Part shown: positions 12,069-23,019 of the stretch, in pieces
Position numbering within the stretch: the stretch's first letter is position 1
How the letters are laid out: every line of letters starts with the position of its first letter
NCBI GenBank assembly: GCA_000697355.1
Contig: JNEN01001205.1
Coordinates: 1-64,000, forward strand
Source: Syncephalastrum monosporum B8922
Lineage: Eukaryota; Mucoromycota; Mucoromycetes; Mucorales; Syncephalastraceae
Direction: 5' to 3'
Length of the DNA stretch: 64,000 nt
Position numbers and translations under genes: made by a program
Notes under the pieces: model-generated
The model's database searches: none
Told to the model about the DNA's origin: nothing
Seen by the model: the letters and a program-made list of their open reading frames with translations, nothing else

Positions 12069-12312
12069 TGCATCTTTCTTTTTCGTTAATTTTTTTTTTT
12101 GGTAATATATTCATTTTCTCTTCAATCATTGAAGGCAATGTTTTTTCATTAAAGTTAGAAAGAAAAGAAGTTGTATGATGATTGCAAAGGGTATGTAAAG
12201 AGGAAAGATGTATATACAGCATAAATAGTTAGGCATAGAGGGAAGAGCATAAACAGGAGAACATATTAAAAAGGGTAGTATACAACAAGAGATCAAGAGG
12301 GGATCAATGTGT

Positions 12313-13017
12313 TCAACGTTTCCGTTTCCACTCAACTACGTCAGCTGCGGTCTGCAGCGACTCGGTCTCGTCGTTATCTTCTTCGGGTTGACCCACGACG
12401 ATCTTGAATCTGCCTTTAGTGATGACGCTAGCGCCACGAGAGCAGCAGGATGACTGAGCCGATGAGGCAGACGATGAATGACTCAGCAGCGAGGGAGGCG
12501 ACGGCAGGTCGCTGCTATTGGTGCTCGTCTTGGTATATTGATGCCGTCTTAGTGCGAACAGCCTTGGGTGTGTGTTTGAACAACTTCGAGTGGTGGCAGT
12601 GCTGCTATTGCAACCATGTGGGTTGTCATGGTGCCAGAAGCTCGAGTCCCAAATGGAGAGGCGGTCTGTGCTGCGAGCCGACTGAGTCGTTAGCCAGTGA
12701 TCCTCTTCAACACTGGCTTCTTCTTCCAGTAGCAAGTCAGCTTCTTTGATCTTGATACCCGTCAGTTGGGCGAATTCCTGAGCAGTCAAATCTTCACACT
12801 TGACATCTTGCTTTTTGGTATGACAAATGACTTTTTCGGTGGCAGCCGCCAACGTAGTAGGTGAGTGGGACCACCGTCGACTGCTGGAATAGTGTTGCTG
12901 ATGCCAGCGCGAGAATACGGCTAAGCCTTTCCGCCAGCGACTGGCGCCCGACGTCGCGGCTGTCGACGTACTGTTACTGTGTTGTGCAGGGAGATAGGAC
13001 AACGCGGCCACTGTCAT
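12313..13017 (-). CDS. Uncharacterised Ser/Thr-rich protein
   Basis: A continuous frame of 234 residues from the ATG at 13017. I do not recognise the family. The first dozen residues are mildly hydrophobic (MTVAALSYLPAQ), too short for a clear membrane segment. Then comes a basic stretch (SRWRKGLAVFSRW), an acidic helix-like segment (KEADLLLEEEASVEEDHW, about 103-120), a long Ser-rich low-complexity region and a more ordered end containing KGRFKIVVG. An AG acceptor just upstream of the ATG suggests an intron in the 5' leader. It converges with the PP2A subunit gene, 244 bp apart. Secretion or membrane anchoring cannot be claimed. The reading frame is longer than chance frames nearby and its composition looks coding. 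Confidence 0.6.
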   Translation of the reverse strand: MTVAALSYLPAQHSNSTSTAATSGASRWRKGLAVFSRWHQQHYSSSRRWSHSPTTLAAATEKVICHTKKQDVKCEDLTAQEFAQLTGIKIKEADLLLEEEASVEEDHWLTTQSARSTDRLSIWDSSFWHHDNPHGCNSSTATTRSCSNTHPRLFALRRHQYTKTSTNSSDLPSPPSLLSHSSSASSAQSSCCSRGASVITKGRFKIVVGQPEEDNDETESLQTAADVVEWKRKR

Positions 13018-13455
13018 TACAAGAACTATAACATTCAAAATATACAAAGATAATCACAGTTGAGAAGGGAGAGGAAAAAGAGGAGGTAGGCGAAGTGGGC
13101 GGCGAAGAGTAGAGGAGAGGAGGGAGAAGTGGCGGAAGTAACGAGAAAAAAACATCGTAAATTGGGGCACCCGACTATATAACAAAGCGCACCCGGCTGG
13201 TGCTACCTATGGCTTATTTCAGCAGAACACACATATGTACACACACCAACCCGACCCAACCTGCTCAACCCAATTCGACCGATTTATTCAGCCTAGCCTG
13301 ACGTTGCACTGTCGCTTTCTGCTCCATATTTTTCTTTGCCCCTCATGTGAATAAAATAAAATACGAGATAGTTGCCTGTATAAAAAAAGTTTTTTTTTCT
13401 TTCCTCTGCGCTGGTCACTCGCACAAGCACCAGATGATCTTTTTCTTTTCTCTTT

Positions 13456-13457
<2 letters not shown>

Positions 13458-13492
<35 letters not shown>
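13458..13492. repeat. Poly-T homopolymer of 35 bases
   Basis: Thirty-five consecutive T residues. No flanking target-site duplication or coding remnant that would mark a retroelement tail was noticed. Confidence 0.9.
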
Positions 13493-13493
<1 letters not shown>

Positions 13494-13619
13494 GTTCCGT
13501 CCGCCCGCACTGAGTTTGGATGGAGCGGGCAGCCAATCATACTATCCCGGCCATGCACTTTCGTTGCATTTTGGTTTTCACTCACTATGACCAATGACCG
13601 GGTAACTGATTGTGATAGA

Positions 13620-14420
13620 TAGACGAAGCAAGCGCAAATTTTCCAGTGTTCGTGAAGTAAATATTGACAAGTCCAAATATGTCATTATTGTTCTCTTTTT
13701 TTGGATCATACCGACCTAACGGAGTCGTCGTCAATTGGATGATCTGCATGCGACAACAGATTCCACATGACGTGGGCTTCTTCTCCGATAGTGAACCCTG
13801 AGCGGACACGAATCTCGTGCATTCTGTACCGGATACTCTGGCGTGGTGCGACTTTACAGCAAGTCTATTTTCTCTTTAACGTATGGTATGTCTTATGTGT
13901 CTGTGTCTGTTTGTTTACAAATAAAGAGCACAATAATATGTCATTGACGAAATAGTCCTAGCAGCCGTGAGTTAAAGACACATGGGAATGTTTTATTCCA
14001 GGCACGAACTCTGGTCTGCTATTTGCTTCACCTTTCTTTTTTTTTTTCACAGCACAGGTTGATATCACTCGGGTGTATATGCACAAGGGTATTCTCGCAT
14101 CACATCATTACGGCATAGAGCAACTGACACATGCTGGTAAAGTGCAACGTCTCTTACACTATTATTTGGTCCCGACACCTGTCATGCGCCTGAAAACAGT
14201 AGATCATGCTAAACTCAATGGCTAGACTGTAGCCTTCTATGACGTTGATACGAACAATGTAGCAACTCAATATATGTATGTCATTTTATTTTCAGCGAGC
14301 GTCCCAAATATCTGATCGCGTATTATTCCATCCATACCATAATACTTTATGTCTCAGGTAAGTCTTCGACCTTGTATGTGTTTCAACGCACCTGACTTCT
14401 TATATTGCCATTGCCACTAG
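13620..14420 (+). pseudogene. Possible degraded coding region, family unknown
   Basis: Several neighbouring stretches read like protein but in different frames or across stops. One is near 13700-13800 (NGVVVNWMICMRQQIPHDVG, then a TGA at about 13799-13801). Another is near 14058-14220 (VDITRVYMHKGILASHHYG onward, ending in TAG). A third is near 14298 (ERPKYLIAYYSIHTIILYV). A plausible intron (GTATGT to CACAG) separates the first two. I see no family and cannot build one open model, so either this is a decayed gene or the similarity to protein is chance. Confidence 0.25.
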
Positions 14421-15832
14421 AAAAAGGGGATTCACTGCTGTCGTCTGTCTTGAGAAGATTTGCAGTACTCGTGTCACATGGACCGTAACATACACACTTT
14501 TAGACTTAGTTTCTATGCAATAGAATAATACATGGCTGAATCTTGAGAATGGAGGCAGTGTGATCGAGAGACCTGTTGTACTCAGAGACGACTTCTATTC
14601 CTGTTTGCATGATATATGGTGTGTTCTGTCTATAGTGTGCTCCTTGTTCCTCAATGGTGTGGTTATTGATGGTATCTTCGCTGAGTTATGGAGCGCATCC
14701 TTCTTTCCCTGTATCTAAAAAGGACAGTTGTCGTCCGCATCATAATCATAGAAAATTACAAGCGAAAACAAAGGAATCATACGACGAAATAGGAGTTGAT
14801 GGACTTGTCGCGTAACAACGCATTCGGTCAAGACTTGGCAATCAGTGCCATTGCAGAAAGCGACCGAGTGGTGGTGAGCTCACACTGGTGGTAAACTTTT
14901 CTGAATGTGAAATGATTGTCAATACGATTTGAACTAGATAAAAGATGCGTCTGGGATGAACATTTTGCTTGATTCCGTCGGCTGAATGAGATACACGAGA
15001 GAGTTTTGCGCGTGAATTCTGGTTACTCGTAGTACATTTCAGGGGCGCCATGTCAATTCTGATCTCATAAAAGGACCCACAAATTCCCAAGATAGATCTA
15101 TTAAGAGTACCAGAGAAGATGCACAGATCAAAGCAAGTGACAGAAGCAACGGAACAGGATGCTCAAGAGCACTGAAACTCTTGCTCGGCTGGTTACTTTT
15201 TATTTCCTTGCTTTTGGTGCACTCATGTGAGTCGGAGATACGCGGCGGCGGTGGCGGTGTGGGATTGTTCCTTACGGAGCCACCGCCTTCAAAGCACATT
15301 ATATAGTATACAACTAGATATAGCAATTAGGAAGAGATAGCTACAAGTCTCTGTGGTATTCCGCTATGATGATTTGTACAATGGCATAACTATATATTAG
15401 CTCTAATTAGAGGAGTTCTAAAGTTTGCATATAGGTTTGAGTGCAAACGTGATGAAGTGCCACCGCATCTTCCAGGCCAATAATAACACTCAGCGACAAT
15501 TGTGTACAGAAGGAGCAGAGGTCAAGAAAATCAACTATCTTACGTTTGCCCCTAAGTACCCATCCATTGTAAGGAGGACAAATGGATTACGTTTCTCCAG
15601 AGTTTTTAGATGCTTTCCAAAACGAGTTGACTCAGCCGTCTTGTGTGGCGGACGCTGCGGGCTGCACCACGTGTATCCAACCCAATATTGAACACCTAGT
15701 AACTGGGTGGTGGCTGTCATGCACACTCTACATGCTATTGAGTTATTCTGTGTTTCTTTCCTCTGTGTCTGCCTAAGTACCTGTTAATTAGTAGATCCCG
15801 TCAGACCACGACCTCTTTTTTTTTTTTTTTTT

Positions 15833-15840
15833 TATAAAAA
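15833..15840 (+). promoter_or_regulatory. TATA-like element upstream of zinc-finger gene
   Basis: TATAAAAA directly after a long T run, about 140 bp before the ATG at 15980. Confidence 0.45.
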
Positions 15841-15979
15841 CCAGGGGGTTTTCAATCGCATTCTTGTATTAATCCATAGATACTCTACAATTTAACACTG
15901 GTGTCGCGTTCCCCGCGACGCGGTATCTTCAGAGGTCTACTTTCAAAACGCGACACTCATTCTATACACCTGCACACCT

Positions 15980-16777
15980 ATGCTATCCGCCTCTCTATAC
16001 AGCGACTTGAATACAGCAACTATCACTATGACCTCTAGCCATCATCAAAGCAGCGCCTACTCTCCTCAGTATCAGTATGAACAGAGTTCTCGACCTGAAA
16101 GCGAGACAGGTACCCTTCTAAGCGGGTTTCCAGGACAGACAAATATAAACAGCGATGCAACATTTATGAACAACACACGTACAAACCAATCACAGCCAAT
16201 TCTTTCAGCGCCACATCAACAAACAAGCAGTTTCTTCCCTATGCCGTCTATTCATCGCTCAACATCGATTTCGTCAGAATTTTACCCTGAACCCTTCCGT
16301 TCTACTTCCTATACAGCATGTCAATCCCAAACAGTACTGTTCAACAATTCAAAATCTATGCCACCTCATTCGGTTCCCCTCAGCGAGATAAACACCTCAG
16401 CTCAACTCACAACGCCTTTGCCAGACTATCAGCACGGTATGGCGGTTGCTTCTTCCCCGGAGGGCGGCAGCGAATCTGGTTCTCCGCGAAAGCCAAGGAA
16501 AACTTTCGACTGCGATCGTTGCGACAAGCAGTTCACCAGGCACCAGGATGCCAGACGCCACATGAACAGTGTCCATCTGAAGACCACCTATACCTGTAAT
16601 ATCTGCTGTCGAAAGTTCAGTCGGAAAGACGTTTTCAAGCGTCATCTCAGCTCCTCTCAGCAGCACAAGGCTGGCGGGCAACGTCAACGACAGCAGCACC
16701 ATCATGGTTTGTCAACTACAGAAGCCAGATCACGGCGCAACGCGAATACATTAGCAAAAAGCGGCAATTCACTGTAA
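15980..16777 (+). CDS. C2H2 zinc-finger transcription factor (two fingers)
   Basis: A single open frame of 265 residues. The first 170 residues are Ser/Thr/Gln/Pro-rich and probably disordered. Two fingers follow a basic linker at about 175: CDRCDKQFTRHQDARRH..H (about 176-197) and CNICCRKFSRKDVFKRH..H (about 204-228). In the second finger the two His are six residues apart, wider than the usual three to five. The C-terminus is basic and Gln/His-rich. The protein is expected to act in the nucleus as a sequence-specific DNA binder; the target is unknown. An in-frame ATG 48 bp downstream (16028) is an alternative start. Two AATAAA motifs follow the stop. It lies next to a second zinc-finger gene at 17790 on the same strand. 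Confidence 0.82.
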   Translation: MLSASLYSDLNTATITMTSSHHQSSAYSPQYQYEQSSRPESETGTLLSGFPGQTNINSDATFMNNTRTNQSQPILSAPHQQTSSFFPMPSIHRSTSISSEFYPEPFRSTSYTACQSQTVLFNNSKSMPPHSVPLSEINTSAQLTTPLPDYQHGMAVASSPEGGSESGSPRKPRKTFDCDRCDKQFTRHQDARRHMNSVHLKTTYTCNICCRKFSRKDVFKRHLSSSQQHKAGGQRQRQQHHHGLSTTEARSRRNANTLAKSGNSL

Positions 16778-16792
16778 ACTAACTATGCTTAC

Positions 16793-16843
16793 AATAAAAC
16801 ATTATGTTGTTTAAACCTATTTCTTTATATGCACATCAATAAA
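16793..16843 (+). terminator. Polyadenylation signals of the zinc-finger gene
   Basis: Two AATAAA hexamers at 16793-16798 and 16838-16843, 16 and 61 nt after the stop codon at 16777. Confidence 0.5.
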
Positions 16844-17650
16844 GTATGGAAAATGGCACACTTGTCTTGCTGCTAAAAACTTATACGATGGTGACGTGTC
16901 ATTCACCGTTTTGCGTCACATCATATTCCTGGAATATACTTCTTATACCAGTGCATTGAGGACAAGGTACAAACGTCATAAACTTGCTAAAAAAAAGTTT
17001 TCAAACACATTGTGCCATACGCACATCTGCGTCCATGTCAATATAGCTACGCACTACATACAGTACTATACTGCAGCAAGTTTATGGTTGCCCGAACATA
17101 GATGACTCATGAGAAAGGCGAGCATTCGCGAAGCCGTGTAAGCTATCATGAGCGAGCTGGCTTATCCGGATGTAAATATATGTATGCAAGTCGCGTAGTG
17201 TCATTTACAGCATGAAGTTATCGAGGGACAATGAACGCGGAAGTCAACGTTGAGGTGCATTGCGCATTCGCACCAGCCAGTATTGGATTTCGTAAATTTA
17301 TGGATATCAAGGGCTTCTGCGTGAGGGTATCATGTCGGGTCTCAAGACACTTTATACGGGCAACGCCCGCCAAGCACGATACGCAAGAGCACGTGCCATA
17401 ATGGAGTCAAGACTCAAACTTTTAGTATCATTTACGCCAACGTGCATGAACATATTTTTTTCAGTTCATAATTCTTCGCAAAATCAACATGAAGGTCCAG
17501 ATAATATATCTATGCATACACGACGTTGTGCTTAATGTAAATGCAAATACAAAAAAGAAAAAGGGGGAATTGCACAAGCTTCAGAATCTGTATCTTGGCG
17601 TGTGCTTTCCTTGTACTACACGTTGTGGTCCGCCACCACCGCCCACCCAC

Positions 17651-17651
<1 letters not shown>

Positions 17652-17681
<30 letters not shown>
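17652..17681. repeat. (CCG)n microsatellite
   Basis: Ten uninterrupted CCG units in a longer CCA/CCG-rich stretch, about 60 bp upstream of the TATA box of the next gene. Confidence 0.9.
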
Positions 17682-17739
17682 AGTACAGCATTTCCTAAAT
17701 GGGACGGATGTGTCGCACTGGCAGTTCAATTCGGAGACG

Positions 17740-17747
17740 TATAAATA
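17740..17747 (+). promoter_or_regulatory. TATA box of the second zinc-finger gene
   Basis: TATAAATA, 43 bp before the ATG at 17790. Confidence 0.6.
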
Positions 17748-17789
17748 GGCTCGACCGCCAGTTTGTTTGTTCTTTGATGACGTCCTTTT

Positions 17790-18950
17790 ATGTACAGTGG
17801 AAAAGACATCACAGATTACTCGATTTTCGAAGGTCACTTCCCTGTCTTTTATAATCAACCACCTCCAAATGGTGAGCGATCCCCCGCATTTTCTGATGCT
17901 ATATTTCTTCATTGTTCTTTGGGCGCAGAGCAAAATCCTTTATCCGCACCGACGTCTGTACCCGTGGAGCCATGTGGGATGAGCACATTGGCACAGGCAC
18001 TACCCACATCAACACCCATCTTTGATGAGTCCTCTTTGGATCAGTGTTCTCTTTTCGAGAGCTTGTCATTCGAAAATTTTCTTCCACCATTATTTTCTCC
18101 ACCCTACGCTATGGCTGATGTATCGAATCAATCCCACGACTTGGTCCAGAATAGTATTTCCGCTGATCGAGATGCTATTCCCCAGTTCTCGTTACCCCCC
18201 TTCTTTTGGGGTTATACGGACTCATCACCTCAAGATCTTTCGTCCTCCCCAGCGGATATTTTAGCGGATGCATACCTTGCTCCGTTTCTTGGAACTCCCA
18301 TGCCTTGTATAATAGAAACTGCGAGCAATGAAGATCCAGTATCAATACCCAATGGTACATCAGACATCGCTCAGTATACGACCAGAGCGACAGCCAGCGA
18401 AAGTAGCCGGGAAATGCATCCATGCCAGTTGTGCGGAATATCTTTCGGTCGAAATGAAGACCTGAGGCGGCATTCCCGTCGATGTAGTACCAAACTCACA
18501 TGCATGAAGTGTGGGGCCAAACTCAGCAGAAAGCAAGATCTGAGACGGCATGATGCAGCAAGGCATGGTGGCCAACAGCCACCGAGATATGACTGTCGAA
18601 CATGTGGTCGCTTTTTCACCCGGGCAGATTCCTTGCGCCGGCATAGGAGTTCTCGTTGCTCAAAGGACCGAGCAAAGGATCGAGCTATGGATAAAAAGCC
18701 TGATGTTGTATCGAGTCCTGAAATTAATAAATTAAAACTTGGTGAGCTACTATACAAGTATGCCTTTGTGCGCAGTAGAACAAAATTTCAAATACCAAGA
18801 AGCACCTATAGTGTATGTTCTTCCACTACCTACCAAAATTATGTCAATAAAAAGTGTGTGATAAAAATTATATATATGCACGTTCTATTTGTGATAACTG
18901 GAGGAGAAAACACGTTAACAACACATGAGTTCAAAAAAAAAGTGCATTAA
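17790..18950 (+). CDS. Zinc-finger transcription factor with C2HC/C2H2/C2HC fingers
   Basis: Open frame of 386 residues. The first 200 residues are acidic, Pro/Ser/Phe-rich and may activate transcription. Three fingers follow between about 210 and 290: CQLCGISFGRNEDLRRHSRRC, CMKCGAKLSRKQDLRRH..H and CRTCGRFFTRADSLRRH..C. Fingers one and three end in Cys instead of His, and all three share a (D/S)LRRH helix end, which suggests internal duplication. The stretch after the fingers is basic. The last 70 residues look non-coding and run past an AATAAA at 18846. A GTGAGC donor at 18742 with an AG at 18775 offers a shorter alternative tail, so the C-terminus is uncertain. The gene has a TATA box at the expected distance. 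Confidence 0.75.
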   Translation: MYSGKDITDYSIFEGHFPVFYNQPPPNGERSPAFSDAIFLHCSLGAEQNPLSAPTSVPVEPCGMSTLAQALPTSTPIFDESSLDQCSLFESLSFENFLPPLFSPPYAMADVSNQSHDLVQNSISADRDAIPQFSLPPFFWGYTDSSPQDLSSSPADILADAYLAPFLGTPMPCIIETASNEDPVSIPNGTSDIAQYTTRATASESSREMHPCQLCGISFGRNEDLRRHSRRCSTKLTCMKCGAKLSRKQDLRRHDAARHGGQQPPRYDCRTCGRFFTRADSLRRHRSSRCSKDRAKDRAMDKKPDVVSSPEINKLKLGELLYKYAFVRSRTKFQIPRSTYSVCSSTTYQNYVNKKCVIKIIYMHVLFVITGGENTLTTHEFKKKVH

Positions 18951-21080
18951 CCGATCCGATAATACATTCGATATTCTTTGGCAGCATGTCCGTTGCCTTT
19001 CTGCAAGTAATAGATGTAGGTTCTGCTCTTGCGCTGCTCTATCCGCTGGGGTATGATGTGATGACAAGCCTTGGGGCATCGAGTAAAAATACGGTTACCT
19101 CTGCAATGTGAAGATGGAATCGGTTGCATCTTTTTTTAATGCTTATTGACCATTCTCGTCTGCTGAGTTATAGGAGAGTCAGGTCGAGCCACCCTTTGGT
19201 CCATCGACTTACCCCGACTTTTGAGCAAGATGTGCCTGGTTATGGATACTAGGCTCTCGGGTTTTGTCTACATTTGATATCTTCGTATATGCTCAACGAG
19301 CCCACTTATTCACAGAGTGAGTACTTTATGAAGGGAGACCCCTCAACATTTTCAGTTTTGTTGTTCCATATGACAGTGTCAATTTTGGAAGGATTCGTCC
19401 TACCTGGACCCTCTTCTTCAGACTTAGTATATTGGCATGCTGAAGATTATTTGAGGTTGCATAAGTAGAATCTGGTTATCACGTAGTTTTGGGTATCTCG
19501 CCAGGCCCCTTTCAGAAATCCAATTTCTTTGGTAGTTCAGCACCTGTATGTCATAACATGGAACTAAAGCCCCGAAAACTTCCAGGTAGGTAGCTTATTA
19601 TTCAAAGATACCTAAGGTCTTTGATACGATCTCTGGGGTGCTTTATCAGCACTGTAGAATCTATTGAGAGAAACAGTGTGAAGTAAGGGTTCATTTCGGT
19701 GACTGCCAAAAATGGAGCCAGGTCGGCTTTCCGGAAATGACTGAACTAATTTCCAAAAAAAGTATTGAGCCGATAAATTACTGTTTGCTTTCGAGACTTC
19801 ATTTGATAGAAACAACAACGCGACTTTTATGACATCTAATTTCCTGTACTCTGCGCCTGCCTCTCAATGGCGATTATGGTGTCGTAGTCTTTACGCCGTG
19901 GAGCCTATAAATGTGTGTGCACAATAACGCGGTAAAAGCTCGCTTCTGATCGCTTGGGGCATTCTGCACGCTGGAGCGAGGTCCATGGGATAAAGATAAA
20001 ATACATTTTCCGTGTGTTCTTTTCTACTATTCATTCAATTCACATACTGGACAAAAACATAGCAACAATTTAGATAAGCTCTTCTTGCTAGCTCTGGAAT
20101 ATGTTTACCAGTGCCATCTATAGCGTGATGGAACGCTATACTTACGTGAGGCGGTATTCTGCGGGAAACAGCAGGCGATTTTGGGCGTAGAGTACCATAT
20201 ATAAATATTTCTCCGCAGTAGGAACTTTCCCCCAGAAATGCAGTTGCTGGGAGCGAAAAGAAAGGATGATCGGTAAACTTTACCTTAAAAACCATAAATG
20301 GTGAATGCGAATAGTTCAACCTATCGGGTTATTTGTTTAACATGACTGGACGACCTTAAGGTGTTATCTGTCATCTAGTTTTTATCAATCAGGCGGCGCA
20401 GGACCATCTACCCCAATAAATTTGTGACGGAGGCACTTCATGTCGATATAGAATATGTTTGAAAGGCTAAAGTGATCTCTGGCTGTGATTCCAACAGAAG
20501 CGACATGAAACGAAAAAAAACATGAGGGAAGTTGGCATATGTTTGATAAAGGCGGGATTTTCCAGAAAAAAAGGTGGAAGGTATTTGAAAAAAGAAACAC
20601 GGAGATGAGTCAGATACGCCTACAAGCACCACTCGTTTCCTTCCAAGATTGGGTGGAGTATTCCTGTTTCTCGTAAATGATTAGAAACGTGGGACATTGA
20701 CGTCCAAAAATAGGCGGAGGAGAGCTGAATAGGAGCATGAAATCATATGGGGCAAGCGGATTTCAACGCCAGGGCTGAAAAGTCGCGACATCCCATATGA
20801 TATGAAGTGATCTTCATTCTGAGATACAGTGACGCAGCGCTGTATCGACATGCAATAGAATACATGAACATGTGAATGACATGGCCGGAGAAATAGATGC
20901 TGCATTGGGCAGAACACTATGATTAGATGAAGTTTTCCTGTTATGAGCATCTGGATAGGGCATGTCACCCGCGGGAGAACAATCACCGCCACATGCCTGA
21001 TTGAAAGACTGTCATTTTTTTTTTCCAATTGATTTCCCGTGTTCTTTATCTCCAACACAACAAAAATAAACCAATCTACC
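18951..21080. other. Intergenic, no gene recognised
   Basis: About 2.1 kb with only short open frames and no family motif. The final part is the promoter of the NADH dehydrogenase gene. Confidence 0.5.
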
Positions 21081-23019
21081 ATGCAGGCTGCATCGCGTCT
21101 GGCAAGTCGAGGTAAGTCCTGGTTCTTTAGCTCCACCCCTGATGCCGGTGCTCATACCAATCTTGCCTCTAAAGGATCGTCGGCTCTCCTCCGGTCGGCG
21201 CGCCAGCCATCCGCTACCTTCACTCGCAACGCTTGGGCTGCCCAGCAATTCCGCCTGAACACCACGGCTGGCGCAACTCAGCCCAAGAAGACCTCCAAGT
21301 GGGTCATCTTTAAGAATGTTGCCAAGTATAGTCTGGTTGCCAGTGTCGGCTATGGTGCTTATGGTAACGTCTTTTTGCGTCAAAAGAGAGAAAAGGACTT
21401 TGCTAACGCGCTTCGATAAGTCATGTACGAACACCGTCACCCGCCCACACAGGAGGAACTTGATCCCTCCAAGAAGACGATTGTTGTCCTTGGCAGTGGC
21501 TGGGCCTCCACTTCCTTCCTGAAGGCTATCGACACCGATCACTACAACGTTGTCGTCGTGTCACCCCGTAACTACTTCCTGTTCACTCCTCTTCTTCCTT
21601 CGTGCACCGTCGGCACGATCGACGTCCGTTCTCTCGTCGAGCCTGTGCGCTTCATTGCTCGCCACAAGTCCCGCCAGGTGAAGGTGTATGAGGCCGAATG
21701 TACCGACATTGACCCCGAGAAGAAACAAATCACTATCACTGGTAAGACAAAATACAAAAGAAATTTTGATGATGAGTCTCGAGGCAAGTTCGCTTATCTG
21801 TACTTCCATTTTATAGACAACTCGGAAGTCAAGGGCTCCGCATCCGTCAGCCAAATTCCCTATGACTACTTGGTCATCGGTATTGGTGCCATGAACCAGA
21901 CCTTTGGCATCAAGGGTGTTGAGCAGTACGGCTGCTTCTTGAAGGAAGTTTGGGACGCACAGAAGATCCGTACCAAGCTCATGGACTGTATCGAGACGGC
22001 AGCCTTCCCTGGACAGACCAGCGAAGAAATCGATCGTCTGCTCCACATGGTTGTCGTCGGTGGTGGTCCTACAGGTGTCGAGTATGCTGCCGAGCTTCAT
22101 GATTTCTTGGTTGATGATCTGACAGCCTGGTATCCTGGTAAGTTGCTGATCATGGGGCTGTAAATAAAATCTGACAACACCCATCAGAGCTGGCTGGCAA
22201 GGTCAAGATCACACTTGTCGAGGCGCTGCCCAACGTGCTTCCAGCCTTCTCGAAGCAGCTGATTGATTATACCGAGTCGACCTTTAAGGAACAGAACATT
22301 ACCATCCATACTAAAACCATGGTCAAGGAAGTGCGTGAGAAGGAGATTGTGGTGCAACGACCTGATGGCACAGCCGATACCATCCCCTATGGTCTTTTGG
22401 TTTGGGCTACAGGTAACACTGCCCGTCCTTTGGTACGCAACTTGATGGCCAAGTTCCCCGAGACCCAGACGATCCGCCGTGGTCTGGCTGTGGATGACTG
22501 GCTGCGTCTAGCTGGCTCCGAGAACATTTTTGCTCTGGGTGATGCTAGTGCTACCAAGTACGCCCCTACAGCCCAGGTGGCTGCTCAGCAGGGCAAGTAC
22601 CTCGCCCGTATTTTGACCCAGATGGCCACGGGTGACAAGTTGGAGGCTGAAGCGCGAATGGCTACCACCGAAGAGGAGCGTAGCAAGAAGGAACGCAAGC
22701 TGGCCAAGGCGCGTGACATCAAACCCTTCCATTACTCTCACCAGGGCTCTCTTTGGTAAGGATGAAACATAGACCACAGGAAGAGGGTGCCGAAATTAAG
22801 ACTTTTTCTTTCGTTTTGTGTTTCAGCTATATCGGTTCCGATAAGGCTATTGCCGATCTGCCATTCGGTCCCGGCAACTTGGCTTCTGGCGGTGTAGCTA
22901 CGTACGCGTTCTGGCGCTCGGCATATGTTTCGAACCTCTTCTCCACGCGTAACCGCACGTTGGTCATCACCGACTGGCTGAAGAAGACCCTCTTAGGTCG
23001 CGACATCTCTAGAGAATAA
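21081..23019 (+). CDS. Alternative (type II) NADH:ubiquinone oxidoreductase, mitochondrial
   Basis: Exons 21081-21363, 21421-21741, 21817-22137, 22188-22755 and 22827-23019, 561 residues. A basic N-terminal presequence is followed by a hydrophobic stretch (YSLVASVGYGAYVMY, about 82-96). The first dinucleotide fold is IVVLGSGWAS (FAD) and the second is VVVGGGPTGVEYAAEL (NADH). Also seen are NYFLFTPLLPS, the GDAS...PTAQVAAQQGKYLA motif and a membrane-binding C-terminus (FWRSAYVSNLF). Enzymes of this family oxidise NADH and reduce ubiquinone without pumping protons. The transmembrane segment before the FAD fold is typical of external (Nde-type) enzymes, so this one may face the intermembrane space, which is inference. 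The calcium-binding EF-hand insert found in some fungal homologues is absent. A 63-nt in-frame GT-AG segment (21112-21174) could be removed from the presequence (see findings). Confidence 0.92.

Larger units (their letters stand above)
13018..15979. other. Intergenic with a possible decayed gene
   Basis: About 3 kb without an intact gene. It contains a poly-T run (13458-13492), a protein-like but interrupted stretch around 13620-14420 (listed separately) and, at the right end, the TATA-like promoter of the zinc-finger gene at 15980. The rest shows only short open frames. Confidence 0.5.
16778..17789. other. Intergenic between the two zinc-finger genes
   Basis: About 1 kb. It holds the 3' end signals of the first gene, a CCG trinucleotide repeat and the TATA box of the second gene. 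No further gene is seen. Confidence 0.5.
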
